From Alistipes timonensis JC136 (GTDB taxonomy: Bacteria; Bacteroidota; Bacteroidia; Bacteroidales; Rikenellaceae), in NCBI RefSeq assembly GCF_900107675.1, contig NZ_FNRI01000006.1, forward strand, positions 124,001-188,000: a stretch of 64,000 nucleotides of DNA. The letters are read 5' to 3'. The notes beneath the pieces were generated by a model. That model searched no databases. It had not been told where the DNA came from and saw nothing but the letters and a program-made list of their open reading frames with translations. How positions within the stretch are numbered: the first letter of the stretch is position 1; every line of letters starts with the position of its first letter. Positions 25,337 to 33,372 of this stretch are shown here, one piece after another. The position numbers and the translations under genes were made by a program.

Positions 25337-26628
25337 GAGCGCTGTTTTTTCAGACGGACGCGGACGGCGGCGGCGTGCGCCCCGAGCCCTTCGGCTTCGG
25401 CCATGGCGACGATCGCCGGGGAGAGGGCCGAAAGCCCGTCGCGGGTGAGTTCCTGATAGGTGATCTTGCGCAGGAAAGAGTCGGTGTTGACGCCGCTGTA
25501 AACCCGCGCCCAGCCGCCCGTGGGCAGCGTGTGGTTGGTGCCCGAGGCGTAGTCGCCGGCGCTCTCGGGCGACCAGGGCCCGATGAAGACGCTGCCGGCG
25601 GCGGTGATTTGCGCCGCGGCCTTCCAGGCGTCGCGCATCGAAATAATCAGATGTTCGGGGGCGTAGGCGTTGGCGAAACCGATCATCTTCTCGCGGCTGT
25701 CGAGCACCACGATGCGGCTCTGGCGAAGCGCTTCGCGGATGGTGTCGCCGCGCCGGAGCTGTTGAAGCTGCTCTTCGACGGCGCGCCGGGTGTCGAGTGC
25801 GAAGCGTTCCGAGGCGCAGACCAGCACCGCCTGGCTGTCGCCTCCGTGTTCGGCCTGCGAGAGGAGGTCGGCGGCGGCGAAGGCGGGCGACGCTTCGTCG
25901 TCGGCCAGTACGAGTACCTCCGAAGGTCCTGCCGGCAGGTCGACGGCCACGTCGTTGGCTCCGACCAGCTGTTTGGCCTTGGTGACGTAGCGGTTGCCGG
26001 GGCCGAAGATCTTGTCCACGCGCGGGATGCTCTCGGTGCCGTAGGCCAGGGCCGCCACGGCCTGCGCGCCGCCCACGGTGTAGACGCGGTCCACGCCGCA
26101 GAGGTCGGCGGCATAGAGTATCTCGGGAGCGACGGTGCCGTCGGGACGGGCGGGGGTGCAGAGCACGACCTCCGGGCATCCGGCGACGCGGGCCGGAACG
26201 GCCAGCATCAGCACCGTGGAGAACAGCGGGGCCTTGCCGCCGGGGATGTAGAGCCCCACGCGGCGGATGGGCAGCGCGCGCTGGACGCACCGCACGCCCG
26301 GCATCGGTTCAACGCTGACCTCGGGGGGCAGCTGGGCGCGGTGGAAGGCTTCGATGTTGGCCTTGGCGGTGGCGAGGGCCTCTTTCAGCGCCGCGGGGAC
26401 CAGCTCCGCCGCCGCGCGGCGGATGTCGGCGGGGACTTCGAACGTTTCGCAGTCGCGCCCCTCGATGCGGCGGGTGATTTCGCGCAGGGCCCGGTCGCCG
26501 CCGGTGCGCACTTCGTCGAGGATCGAGGCCACCTGCCGGGTGATCTCCTCCTCCTGCCGCGTGCAGCGTTCGGTGAGGGCCGCCCACTCGGAGCGTTCGG
26601 GGTTGGGGTAGATGTTGAGGATTTCCAT
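25333..26628 (-). CDS. hisD: Histidinol dehydrogenase
   Basis: 431 residues. A zinc enzyme performing the last two oxidations. Motifs: GLYIPGGKAPLFSTV, DKIFGPGNRYVT, DLPAGPSEVLVLAD, LLSQAEHGGDSQ and ASGTNHTLPTGG. It lies 15 bp after hisG. Confidence 0.96.
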   Translation of the reverse strand: MEILNIYPNPERSEWAALTERCTRQEEEITRQVASILDEVRTGGDRALREITRRIEGRDCETFEVPADIRRAAAELVPAALKEALATAKANIEAFHRAQLPPEVSVEPMPGVRCVQRALPIRRVGLYIPGGKAPLFSTVLMLAVPARVAGCPEVVLCTPARPDGTVAPEILYAADLCGVDRVYTVGGAQAVAALAYGTESIPRVDKIFGPGNRYVTKAKQLVGANDVAVDLPAGPSEVLVLADDEASPAFAAADLLSQAEHGGDSQAVLVCASERFALDTRRAVEEQLQQLRRGDTIREALRQSRIVVLDSREKMIGFANAYAPEHLIISMRDAWKAAAQITAAGSVFIGPWSPESAGDYASGTNHTLPTGGWARVYSGVNTDSFLRKITYQELTRDGLSALSPAIVAMAEAEGLGAHAAAVRVRLKKQRS

Positions 26629-26643
26629 ATCGGGTTCGGATTT

Positions 26644-27495
26644 TCAGCGGATCATGTTTTCGAGGGCCAGAATCAGGATGCCTTCGGCTCCGATCTCTTT
26701 GAGGCGTTCGATGCGTTCCCAGAGCTGGTCCTGGGCGATTACGGCGTGGATCGAGCACCATCCCTCCTGCGCCAGCGGCAGCACCGTCGGGCTGCGCATG
26801 CCGGGGAGGATTCGGATGGCGTCGTCGAGCCGCTCTTTCGGGAGGTTCATCAGCACGTATTTCATTCCGCGGCTGTCGAGGATCGAGTTGAGGCGGAACG
26901 TCAGCTGTTCCATCTCGCGGCGTTTGTCGCTGCCGAGCCCGGGGTTGGCGATGAGCACCGCCTCGGAGAAGAATACTTTCTCGACCTCCGTGAGCCCGTT
27001 CGAGATGAGCGTGCCGCCCGAGGAGACGATGTCGAAGATGGCGTCGGCCATGCCCACGGCCGGAGCGATCTCCACGGAACCCTCGATGGTGTGGATCTCG
27101 GCCTCGATGCCGCGCTCGGCGAAGTAGCGGGCAAGGATGTTGGGGTAGGAGGTGGCGACGCGCTTGCCGCGGAAGAAGTCGGGACCTTCGTAGGTTGTCG
27201 TCTTGGGCACGGCCAGCGAGATGCGGCAGCCCCCGAACCCGAGGTCCATGACCTGCTCGACGGAGAAGCCCTTCTCGGCCACCTCGTTCAGTCCTACGAT
27301 GCCCATGTCGGCGACGCCCATGGCTACGGCCTGCGGAATGTCGTCGTCGCGCAGGTAGAGGACTTCCAGCGGAAACCCTTCGGCGCGGGATATGAGTTTG
27401 CGTTTGCTCTCGGCAACGCGGATGCCTGCTTCGGAAAGCAGTTCGATGCTCTGTTCGTTCAGTCGGCCCTTGGCCTGGATGGCTATTCTCAGCAT
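26644..27495 (-). CDS. hisG: ATP phosphoribosyltransferase (long form)
   Basis: 283 residues from the ATG at 27493-27495 (MLRIAIQAKGRLNEQSIELL). An in-frame ATG 29 codons upstream is rejected because it falls inside the attenuator hairpin. It catalyses the committed step, ATP plus PRPP to phosphoribosyl-ATP. Visible are DMGIVGLNEV, the PRPP loop EGSVEIAPAVGMADAIFDIV, and a C-terminal ACT-like regulatory domain (about 205-283) expected to give histidine feedback inhibition. Transcription is probably also set by the upstream leader. Confidence 0.96.
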   Translation of the reverse strand: MLRIAIQAKGRLNEQSIELLSEAGIRVAESKRKLISRAEGFPLEVLYLRDDDIPQAVAMGVADMGIVGLNEVAEKGFSVEQVMDLGFGGCRISLAVPKTTTYEGPDFFRGKRVATSYPNILARYFAERGIEAEIHTIEGSVEIAPAVGMADAIFDIVSSGGTLISNGLTEVEKVFFSEAVLIANPGLGSDKRREMEQLTFRLNSILDSRGMKYVLMNLPKERLDDAIRILPGMRSPTVLPLAQEGWCSIHAVIAQDQLWERIERLKEIGAEGILILALENMIR

Positions 27496-27547
27496 ATTCG
27501 GTGTGTGTTGATCGTTTCGTTTCGGGACACCCACCTGCGGCACGGCA

Positions 27548-27577
27548 CACGAAAAAGCCCACCCGCAGGGGGTGAGC
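27548..27577 (-). terminator. his attenuator hairpin
   Basis: On the minus strand, AAGCTCACCC pairs with GGGTGGGCTT (27568-27577 with 27553-27562; one G-U pair), followed by five T (27550-27554). It lies between the leader peptide stop and hisG. The bases CCCCTGCGGGT at its apex can instead pair with ACCGAGGGG at the leader's end (27617-27625), giving an antiterminator. Confidence 0.85.
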
Positions 27578-27613
27578 TTCATATAATTGCGTTTTCACAT
27601 ATACATGATCGAC

Positions 27614-27667
27614 CTACCCCTCGGTAAAGTGGTGATGGTGATGATGGATATGGTTGAAAATCGTCAT
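27614..27667 (-). CDS. hisL: his operon leader peptide (poly-histidine)
   Basis: An 17-residue reading frame, MTIFNHIHHHHHHFTEG, with seven His codons, starts 19 nt after the -7 box of the his promoter and ends at TAG, 37 nt before the attenuator stem. Ribosome stalling on His codons when charged tRNA(His) is scarce would leave the ACCGAGGGG segment free to form the antiterminator; completing translation would cover it and let the terminator form. This is the classical amino-acid attenuation layout; the mechanism here is inferred from sequence only. Confidence 0.85.
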   Translation of the reverse strand: MTIFNHIHHHHHHFTEG

Positions 27668-27685
27668 TTCAGTTGTCGTTGGGGA

Positions 27686-27716
27686 CAAATATAGGGTTTC
27701 CATTCGGAAAAACCAA
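27686..27716 (-). promoter_or_regulatory. his operon promoter
   Basis: Minus-strand TATATTTG (27686-27693) with TTG (27714-27716) 20 nt upstream. Transcription would begin near 27679, leaving a short leader before the hisL ATG at 27667. Confidence 0.65.
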
Positions 27717-27783
27717 AATTCCGGCCGTTTTTTTATTCGCCGGGTATCTTACCGATATATATAGAGCCATTTTGCCCCGGAAA

Positions 27784-27814
27784 TTGCCGTTTTTAATAAT
27801 TTTCAGTATATTTA
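27784..27814 (+). promoter_or_regulatory. Putative promoter of the XRE-cupin / acyl-CoA synthetase pair
   Basis: TTG (27784-27786) followed after 20 nt by TATATTTA (27807-27814), 60 bp before the ATG at 27874. It lies divergent to the his promoter. Confidence 0.5.
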
Positions 27815-27873
27815 CCGCGGACAGGCCGCTGTGGTTAGGGCGGCCCGGATTTACCCAAACAAACGATACGACA

Positions 27874-28431
27874 ATGTGTGACGATCCTATTCAATCGATC
27901 GCGACCCGTCTGCGCGGGCTGCGCGAGGTGCTCGAACTGTCGGAGCAGGAGGTGGCCGAAAGCTGCCACCTGACCCTCGAACAGTACCGGGCCATGGAGA
28001 GTGGACAGACCGACTTCTCGGTCAACGTGTTGCAGACCATATCCCGCCATTACGGGATCAGTCTCGACGTGCTGATGTTCGGCGAGGAGCCCCGGATGAA
28101 CTCCTATTTCATCACCCGCGCCGGAAAAGGCGTGTCGGTGGAGCGCCGCGAGGCGTACAAATACGAGGCGCTGGCCTCGGGCTTCCGCGGGCGGAAGATC
28201 GACCCCTTCATCGTGACGGTGGAGCCGGCTCCGGCCGACGCCCCGATGCACCTGAACTCCCACGACGGGCAGGAGATGAACTATGTGCTGGAGGGGCGTC
28301 TGCTCATCAGTCTGAACGGCCGGGAGTTCGAGCTCGAGCCGGGCGACAGCCTCTATTTCGACTCGGCGCAGCCTCACGGAATGAAAGCCCTCGACGGAAA
28401 AACGGTCCGTTTCCTGGCCATAATCATGTAA
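27874..28431 (+). CDS. XRE-family transcriptional regulator with cupin domain
   Basis: 185 residues from ATG 27874 (MCDDPIQSIATRLRGLREVL). An N-terminal helix-turn-helix (about 10-65: LSEQEVAESCHLTLEQYRAMESG) is joined to a C-terminal cupin barrel (about 110-184) with APMHLNSHDGQEMNYVLEG and LEPGDSLYFDSAQPHGM, the usual small-molecule or metal-binding motifs. This architecture is typical of regulators of central and fatty-acid metabolism. It lies 3 bp before the acyl-CoA synthetase gene, so it probably regulates that gene or senses its product. Confidence 0.92.
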   Translation: MCDDPIQSIATRLRGLREVLELSEQEVAESCHLTLEQYRAMESGQTDFSVNVLQTISRHYGISLDVLMFGEEPRMNSYFITRAGKGVSVERREAYKYEALASGFRGRKIDPFIVTVEPAPADAPMHLNSHDGQEMNYVLEGRLLISLNGREFELEPGDSLYFDSAQPHGMKALDGKTVRFLAIIM

Positions 28432-28434
28432 GCT

Positions 28435-30090
28435 ATGGTAGAACGATTTTTAACGCAGACCTCCTTTGCGTCGCAGGAGGATTTCCGCAGGAACCTGCAT
28501 ATCCGCGTGCCTGAAAATTTCAATTTCGCCTACGACGTCGTCGACGCCTATGCCGCCGAGCAGCCCGACAAAAAGGCGCTGCTGTGGACCAGCGACCAGG
28601 GCGAGGAGATTCAGTTCACCTTCGCCGACCTCAAACGCGAGAGCGACCGCACGGCTTCGTGGTTCCGGAGCCTCGGCATCGGCAAGGGCGACGCGGTGAT
28701 GCTGATTCTCAAACGCCGCTACGAATTCTGGTTTTCGATCCTCGCGCTGCACAAACTGGGGGCGGTGGTGATCCCCGCGACCCACCTGCTGACCAAAAAG
28801 GACATCGTCTACCGCTGCAACATGGCCCGCATCAAAGGCATCGTGGCTGCCGGCGAGGCGGTCATTACCGACCATATTGCGGCGGCCATGCCCGAGAGCC
28901 CCACTGCGGAGGTGCTGATAAGCGTGGGCCCCGAGGTCCCCGCCGGTTTTCTCGACTTTCACGAAGGCATAGCCGGGGCGGAGCCTTTCGTGCGTCCGGA
29001 GCGCGTGAACGCCAACGACGACATCATGATGATGTATTTCACGTCGGGAACGACGGGCGAGCCGAAGATGGTTGCCCACGATTTCACCTATCCGCTGGGG
29101 CACATCACCACGGGGCTGCTGTGGCACAATCTCCACGAGGGGAGCCTGCACCTGACGATTGCCGACACGGGATGGGCCAAGGCCGCGTGGGGCAAACTCT
29201 ACGGGCAATGGCTGGCCGGGGCCAATATCTTCGTCTACGATCACGAGAAATTCACGCCCGCGGAGATTCTGCATAAGATCGAACAGTACCGCATCACCTC
29301 GCTGTGCGCGCCTCCGACGATTTACCGTTTCCTGATCCGCGAGGACCTCACGAAATACGACCTCTCGTCGCTGGAGTATTGCACGACGGCCGGCGAGGCG
29401 CTGAACGGCGCCGTGTACGATACTTTCCAACGGCTGACGGGCATCCGTCTGATGGAGGGTTTCGGGCAGACCGAGACCACGCTGACGCTGGCGACCTTCC
29501 CGTGGATGGAACCCAAGCCCGGGAGTATGGGCGTGCCCAATCCCCAGTATCGGATCGACCTGCTGACCTCCGACGGCCGTTCGGCCGAAGACGGCGAGCA
29601 GGGGCAGATCGTGATCCGCACCGACGGGGGCAAACCGCTGGGGCTTTTCAAAGAGTATTACCTCAACGAGGAGCTGACGCACGAGGCGTGGCGCGACGGG
29701 ATTTACTACACGGGCGACATGGCGTGGCGCGACGAGGACGGGTACTACTGGTTCGTGGGGCGTGCCGACGACGTAATTAAGAGTTCGGGCTACCGCATCG
29801 GGCCGTTCGAGGTCGAGAGCGCCCTGATGACCCATCCTGCGGTGGTGGAGTGCGCCATTACGGGCGTGCCCGACGAGATTCGCGGGCAGGTGGTCAAAGC
29901 GACGATCATCCTTGCGGAGAAATACCGTGCGCAGGCCGGGGAGGCGCTCGTCAAAGAGTTGCAGGACCATGTGAAGCGCATCACGGCGCCTTATAAATAC
30001 CCGCGTGTGATCGAGTTCGTGGAGTCGCTGCCCAAGACCATCAGCGGCAAGATACGCCGCAAGGAGATTCGCTCGGCGGACGAGAAATAG
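28435..30090 (+). CDS. AMP-dependent acyl-CoA synthetase
   Basis: 551 residues. An ANL-superfamily ligase that activates a carboxylic acid as acyl-AMP and transfers it to CoA. The P-loop MYFTSGTTGEPKM is near residues 200-212, LMEGFGQTETTLT near 340, YYTGDMAWRDEDGYYWFVGR near 425, DDVIKSSGYRIGPFEVESAL near 445, and the catalytic lysine in ISGKIRRKEIR close to the C-terminus. It resembles medium-chain/acetyl-CoA synthetase-like enzymes paired with XRE-cupin regulators in Bacteroides. Chain length cannot be predicted. No signal peptide. Confidence 0.93.
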   Translation: MVERFLTQTSFASQEDFRRNLHIRVPENFNFAYDVVDAYAAEQPDKKALLWTSDQGEEIQFTFADLKRESDRTASWFRSLGIGKGDAVMLILKRRYEFWFSILALHKLGAVVIPATHLLTKKDIVYRCNMARIKGIVAAGEAVITDHIAAAMPESPTAEVLISVGPEVPAGFLDFHEGIAGAEPFVRPERVNANDDIMMMYFTSGTTGEPKMVAHDFTYPLGHITTGLLWHNLHEGSLHLTIADTGWAKAAWGKLYGQWLAGANIFVYDHEKFTPAEILHKIEQYRITSLCAPPTIYRFLIREDLTKYDLSSLEYCTTAGEALNGAVYDTFQRLTGIRLMEGFGQTETTLTLATFPWMEPKPGSMGVPNPQYRIDLLTSDGRSAEDGEQGQIVIRTDGGKPLGLFKEYYLNEELTHEAWRDGIYYTGDMAWRDEDGYYWFVGRADDVIKSSGYRIGPFEVESALMTHPAVVECAITGVPDEIRGQVVKATIILAEKYRAQAGEALVKELQDHVKRITAPYKYPRVIEFVESLPKTISGKIRRKEIRSADEK

Positions 30091-30091
30091 C

Positions 30092-30123
30092 AAAAAGGGC
30101 TGTACCGAAGTACAGCCCTTTTT
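30092..30123. terminator. Bidirectional intrinsic terminator
   Basis: Perfect 14-bp stem (30092-30105 with 30110-30123, CGAA loop) flanked by A5 and T runs, between the convergent acyl-CoA synthetase and GH109 genes. Confidence 0.93.
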
Positions 30124-31518
30124 TTATTTGGCGAAGACGAGGCCCGGGAGCCGGTTCCACTCGCCGCGGGTGAAGTCGGGAACTTCGACCGGCGCGTTGC
30201 CGTGCTCGATGGATTTCGCGCTGAGCTCCCCGATGCACGACCACTCGGCGGCGTCGTAGACGTCCTGGTCGAGCGGAAGGCCCTTTTGCAGGCAGTGGAT
30301 CAGCCGGTAATCCATGATGAAGTCCATGCCGCCGTGGCCGCCGACCTCCTTGGCTTTCTCGGTCAGCTGTCGCTGGATCGGATGTTCGTACTGCCGCATC
30401 AGCTCGGCTTTCCGCGCTTCGGAGACGAAGCCGTGCGTGTCGAGCGCCTCGATGTCGGGACGTTCGTCGCCCGCGAAGTCCAGGTCCCCGAAAGCGTATC
30501 CCTCGACCGGATATTTGCTGGCGTAACCGTCGGTGCCGACCAGTTGGTAGAGGCGGTCGTAGGGACGGGGCGTCATGACGTTGTGCTGCAGGAGGATGGT
30601 CTTTCCCTTCTCGGTCGTGATGAGCGTGGAGGTCTGGTCGCCGTTGCGGAATGTCCGGTCGCCGTCGCGCTTCCCGCTCAGCTTCCGGCCGTTGAAGCTC
30701 CCGGTGGAGACCGATACGAGTGTGTTCATCTTGTCGCCGCGGTGGATGTTCAGCGCTTGGCAGACGGGGCCGAGGCCGTGTGTGGCGTAGATGTCGCCGG
30801 TGTGGCGTTTGTTGAAGTCGAAGCGCCAGTCGCCCTGATAACTCGACCAGTATTGTTCGAGGCAGTGGACATAGCCGCCCTGCGCATGAATGATTTCTCC
30901 GAAAAGACCCTGCTGCGCCATGTTGAGGGTCGTGAGTTCGAAGAAGTCGTACACGCAGTTCTCGACCATCATGCAGTGGCGGCGTGTCCGTTCGGAGGTG
31001 TCGACCAACTGCCAGCACTCGGCGACGCTTTGCGCGGCGGGAACTTCCAGGGCGACGTGCTTGCCGTGTTCCATGGCATAGACGGCCATCGGGACGTGTT
31101 GCAGCCACGGGGTGACGATGTACACCAGGTCGAGGTCGTCGCGCTCGCAGAGCTGTTTCCAGCCCTCCTCGCCGCTGTATTCATCGGCCCGGGGCATGCC
31201 CGCCTTTTCGAGTATCCGCTGGTTCTCCTCGATCCGCTCGGGGTAAAGATCGCACAGCGCCCGTATTTCCACGTTGTCGATGAATCCCAGCCGGGTGACG
31301 GCGCCGGGACCCCGCATGCCCAGTCCGATGATGCCGACCCGGACCACCGGGATCGGTTCGGCGGCGAAGCCCAGCATCGACTGCTGGCCTGGGGCGCGTT
31401 TGGGCGTGTCGAAGACGATCCGGCCTTTTTTGACCGTGAATTTGCTGTTGTGGGCCGTCTGGCCGCAGAGTGCGGAGCCGATCAGCACGAACGACAGAAG
31501 CAGGAATAAGCGTTTCAT
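30124..31518 (-). CDS. GH109-type glycosidase (Gfo/Idh/MocA fold; alpha-N-acetylgalactosaminidase-like)
   Basis: 464 residues with a Sec signal (MKRLFLLLSFVLIGSALCGQ). The NAD-binding motif is GIIGLGMRGPG. Segments such as MVENCVYDFFELTTLNM, GEIIHAQGGYVH, GDIYATHGLGP and GGHGGMDFIMDYRLIHCL correspond to the Elizabethkingia GH109 alpha-N-acetylgalactosaminidase as I recall it, including the THG histidine proposed as catalytic. GH109 enzymes use tightly bound NAD for elimination-type hydrolysis. It is the last gene of a four-gene operon with an MFS porter. A sugar dehydrogenase is the alternative. Confidence 0.82.
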   Translation of the reverse strand: MKRLFLLLSFVLIGSALCGQTAHNSKFTVKKGRIVFDTPKRAPGQQSMLGFAAEPIPVVRVGIIGLGMRGPGAVTRLGFIDNVEIRALCDLYPERIEENQRILEKAGMPRADEYSGEEGWKQLCERDDLDLVYIVTPWLQHVPMAVYAMEHGKHVALEVPAAQSVAECWQLVDTSERTRRHCMMVENCVYDFFELTTLNMAQQGLFGEIIHAQGGYVHCLEQYWSSYQGDWRFDFNKRHTGDIYATHGLGPVCQALNIHRGDKMNTLVSVSTGSFNGRKLSGKRDGDRTFRNGDQTSTLITTEKGKTILLQHNVMTPRPYDRLYQLVGTDGYASKYPVEGYAFGDLDFAGDERPDIEALDTHGFVSEARKAELMRQYEHPIQRQLTEKAKEVGGHGGMDFIMDYRLIHCLQKGLPLDQDVYDAAEWSCIGELSAKSIEHGNAPVEVPDFTRGEWNRLPGLVFAK

Positions 31519-31519
31519 A

Positions 31520-33361
31520 TCATTGGTTTTTTAGTTGTCCGCAGAGGTCTATCTCCACGCCGTCGAACGGATTCGCCGCGTGGTCGAAAAGTACGGCGAG
31601 TTCACCGCGCGTGATCTTTCGGCCGGGGTCGAAGTCCGTGAGCGACAGCGCATCCCACGTCCGGGCGTCGACTTTTGCATCGGGGGCGATCCGGCGGAGC
31701 AGTTCGCCGGCTTCGGCGACGGTCACCGTGTCGGAGAGCGTGCCGAAATCGACGGCCGGGTAAAGCGACCGCAGTCCCTCGGCGAGTTCGCCGCCCGCGA
31801 CGTTTTTGTCGGCATGGAACCATGTCTGGTTCGACCATCCGACGTTCGTGCCCACGCCCCGGAGCAGTCCCGTTGCGCCGATGCGCTGCAAGGCGGCGAA
31901 ATGGACGTCGTTGCGCGGCAGGTCGAGATAGGGCAGCAGGTAGCATCCCTGCGCCAGCAGTTCCCGCTGAACGTCGCGCACGGGAACCAGTTCCGGACGG
32001 GTGTTCCGGGCGGCGGCCAGCGAACCGATCACGCCCGCGGCCTGACCCAGTTCGAGCGTGATGGGCTGGAGCCGGGTGGTGCCGTTGACCAGGTTGGAGA
32101 CGGAGACCGATTTTTCGGTGACGATCAGGTTCGGACGTTCCTGCGGCAGCATCACCGCCAGGGGGATCGTGTAAGAGGGAATCGGGTGGAAATGCAGTTC
32201 GGGGAGGCTCTGCCACTGCGGATGCCGCTGGTGATGGTGGTCGACGGGGTAGTCGCCCACGGCGATACCCGTGCGGTAGAGCGTGTTGCGGTAGGGGTTC
32301 TTCGCATCCTCGACCGTGAAACGCACCCGGCCGTGGATGCGCCGCGATTCGCGGTGGTAGGGGATCAGCGGGAAACCGTCCCCGGTGGGAAACTCGCCTT
32401 TGGCGAGGCCGATGTTCCGGAAGCCCAGTTCATGCTGGATGTAGTAGATGAAACAGCGGGTGAACTGCTTGGCTTTCTCGAGTTCCGCGGCGCGTTCCGC
32501 CGGCGACAGTTCGATGATGTTGGTGTAATAGTCGTTGCCTTCGATGGGCCAGTTGAGCATGTATTTGCCGTTGGGGAGCTTTCCGTAGTCGAGCATCTCG
32601 CGCGGACTCCAGAGCACCCGGCCGTGGGTCGCGTTGACGCAGTCGGCCGACCGGCAGCTGCAGGCGAAGTCGGATTTGTCGTATCCCTCGGGTTCGGGGA
32701 TGGTGACATCGTGGTCATACTCCTGCAGGATAGCCACATAGGTCAGGTCTTGCACGATGTCGTTCGCCGCTTCGGGAGCGATGGCCTCGCCGCTCTCCGC
32801 GCGGGCGTCCATGCCGATATCGTAACCGACGCCCGCCAGTGCGGCGACATCGCCCAGTTCGGTGGCGTCGATGAGGACCTTCGCGCGGACCGTGAGGGTG
32901 TCGCGGCCCTGCACCAGCGTCGCGCGCCAGCCCCCGGGCTCTTCGGCGAGGGCGAGCAGGCGGGTGCCGAAGCGGATTTTCAGGGTTTTCTGTTTTGCGG
33001 CGATCCGCTGGAGAATGGCGTTGCCGACCGAAGGCTCGAAGAGCACGTTGCTGACCCACCCCGTGCGGAGGCTGTCGGGACCTCCGTAACGGGCGGCCAG
33101 CGAGTCGCAGAACTCCCCGAAAAATCCGCCCTGAAGGCGGTGATTGCCGTCGATGGCGCTCACGCCCGCCGCGGTGAGCATGCCCCCGAGCCACGGGGTC
33201 TCCTCGGCGAGCAGCACGCGCGAGCCCATGCGGGCGGCGGTGATGCCGGCGGCCGTTCCGGAGGCTCCGCCCCCGACGATCAGCAGGTCGTAACGGGCGT
33301 CTGTTCCGCAGCCGGCGAGCAGTGCGGCGGCGCCCAGTATCGGTAATATTCGTTTCAGCAT
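31520..33361 (-). CDS. Lipoprotein FAD-dependent oxidoreductase
   Basis: 613 residues from the ATG at 33359-33361. MLKRILPILGAAALLAGCGTD is a strong lipoprotein signal, followed at once by the FAD-binding YDLLIVGGGASGTAAGI and later LIDATELGDVAALAGV, typical of the PF12831 FAD-dependent oxidoreductase family. A CSCRSADC cysteine cluster lies near residue 230. The C-terminal 70 residues (DFDPGRKITRGELAVLFDHA) resemble an S-layer-homology-like motif. The substrate is unknown. It lies between the MFS gene (11 bp) and the GH109 gene (stop one base before that gene's start). Confidence 0.85.
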   Translation of the reverse strand: MLKRILPILGAAALLAGCGTDARYDLLIVGGGASGTAAGITAARMGSRVLLAEETPWLGGMLTAAGVSAIDGNHRLQGGFFGEFCDSLAARYGGPDSLRTGWVSNVLFEPSVGNAILQRIAAKQKTLKIRFGTRLLALAEEPGGWRATLVQGRDTLTVRAKVLIDATELGDVAALAGVGYDIGMDARAESGEAIAPEAANDIVQDLTYVAILQEYDHDVTIPEPEGYDKSDFACSCRSADCVNATHGRVLWSPREMLDYGKLPNGKYMLNWPIEGNDYYTNIIELSPAERAAELEKAKQFTRCFIYYIQHELGFRNIGLAKGEFPTGDGFPLIPYHRESRRIHGRVRFTVEDAKNPYRNTLYRTGIAVGDYPVDHHHQRHPQWQSLPELHFHPIPSYTIPLAVMLPQERPNLIVTEKSVSVSNLVNGTTRLQPITLELGQAAGVIGSLAAARNTRPELVPVRDVQRELLAQGCYLLPYLDLPRNDVHFAALQRIGATGLLRGVGTNVGWSNQTWFHADKNVAGGELAEGLRSLYPAVDFGTLSDTVTVAEAGELLRRIAPDAKVDARTWDALSLTDFDPGRKITRGELAVLFDHAANPFDGVEIDLCGQLKNQ

Positions 33362-33372
33362 AGTGTCGGTTT

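Noticed and set aside
27496..27582. N-terminal extension of HisG from an upstream in-frame ATG
   Set aside because: It lies within the attenuator hairpin and adds residues absent from HisG; the start at 27495 matches the family.
27617..27660. CAT/CAC microsatellite or CRISPR-like short repeat
   Set aside because: The repetition is explained by consecutive His codons of a leader peptide; no spacer-repeat structure exists.
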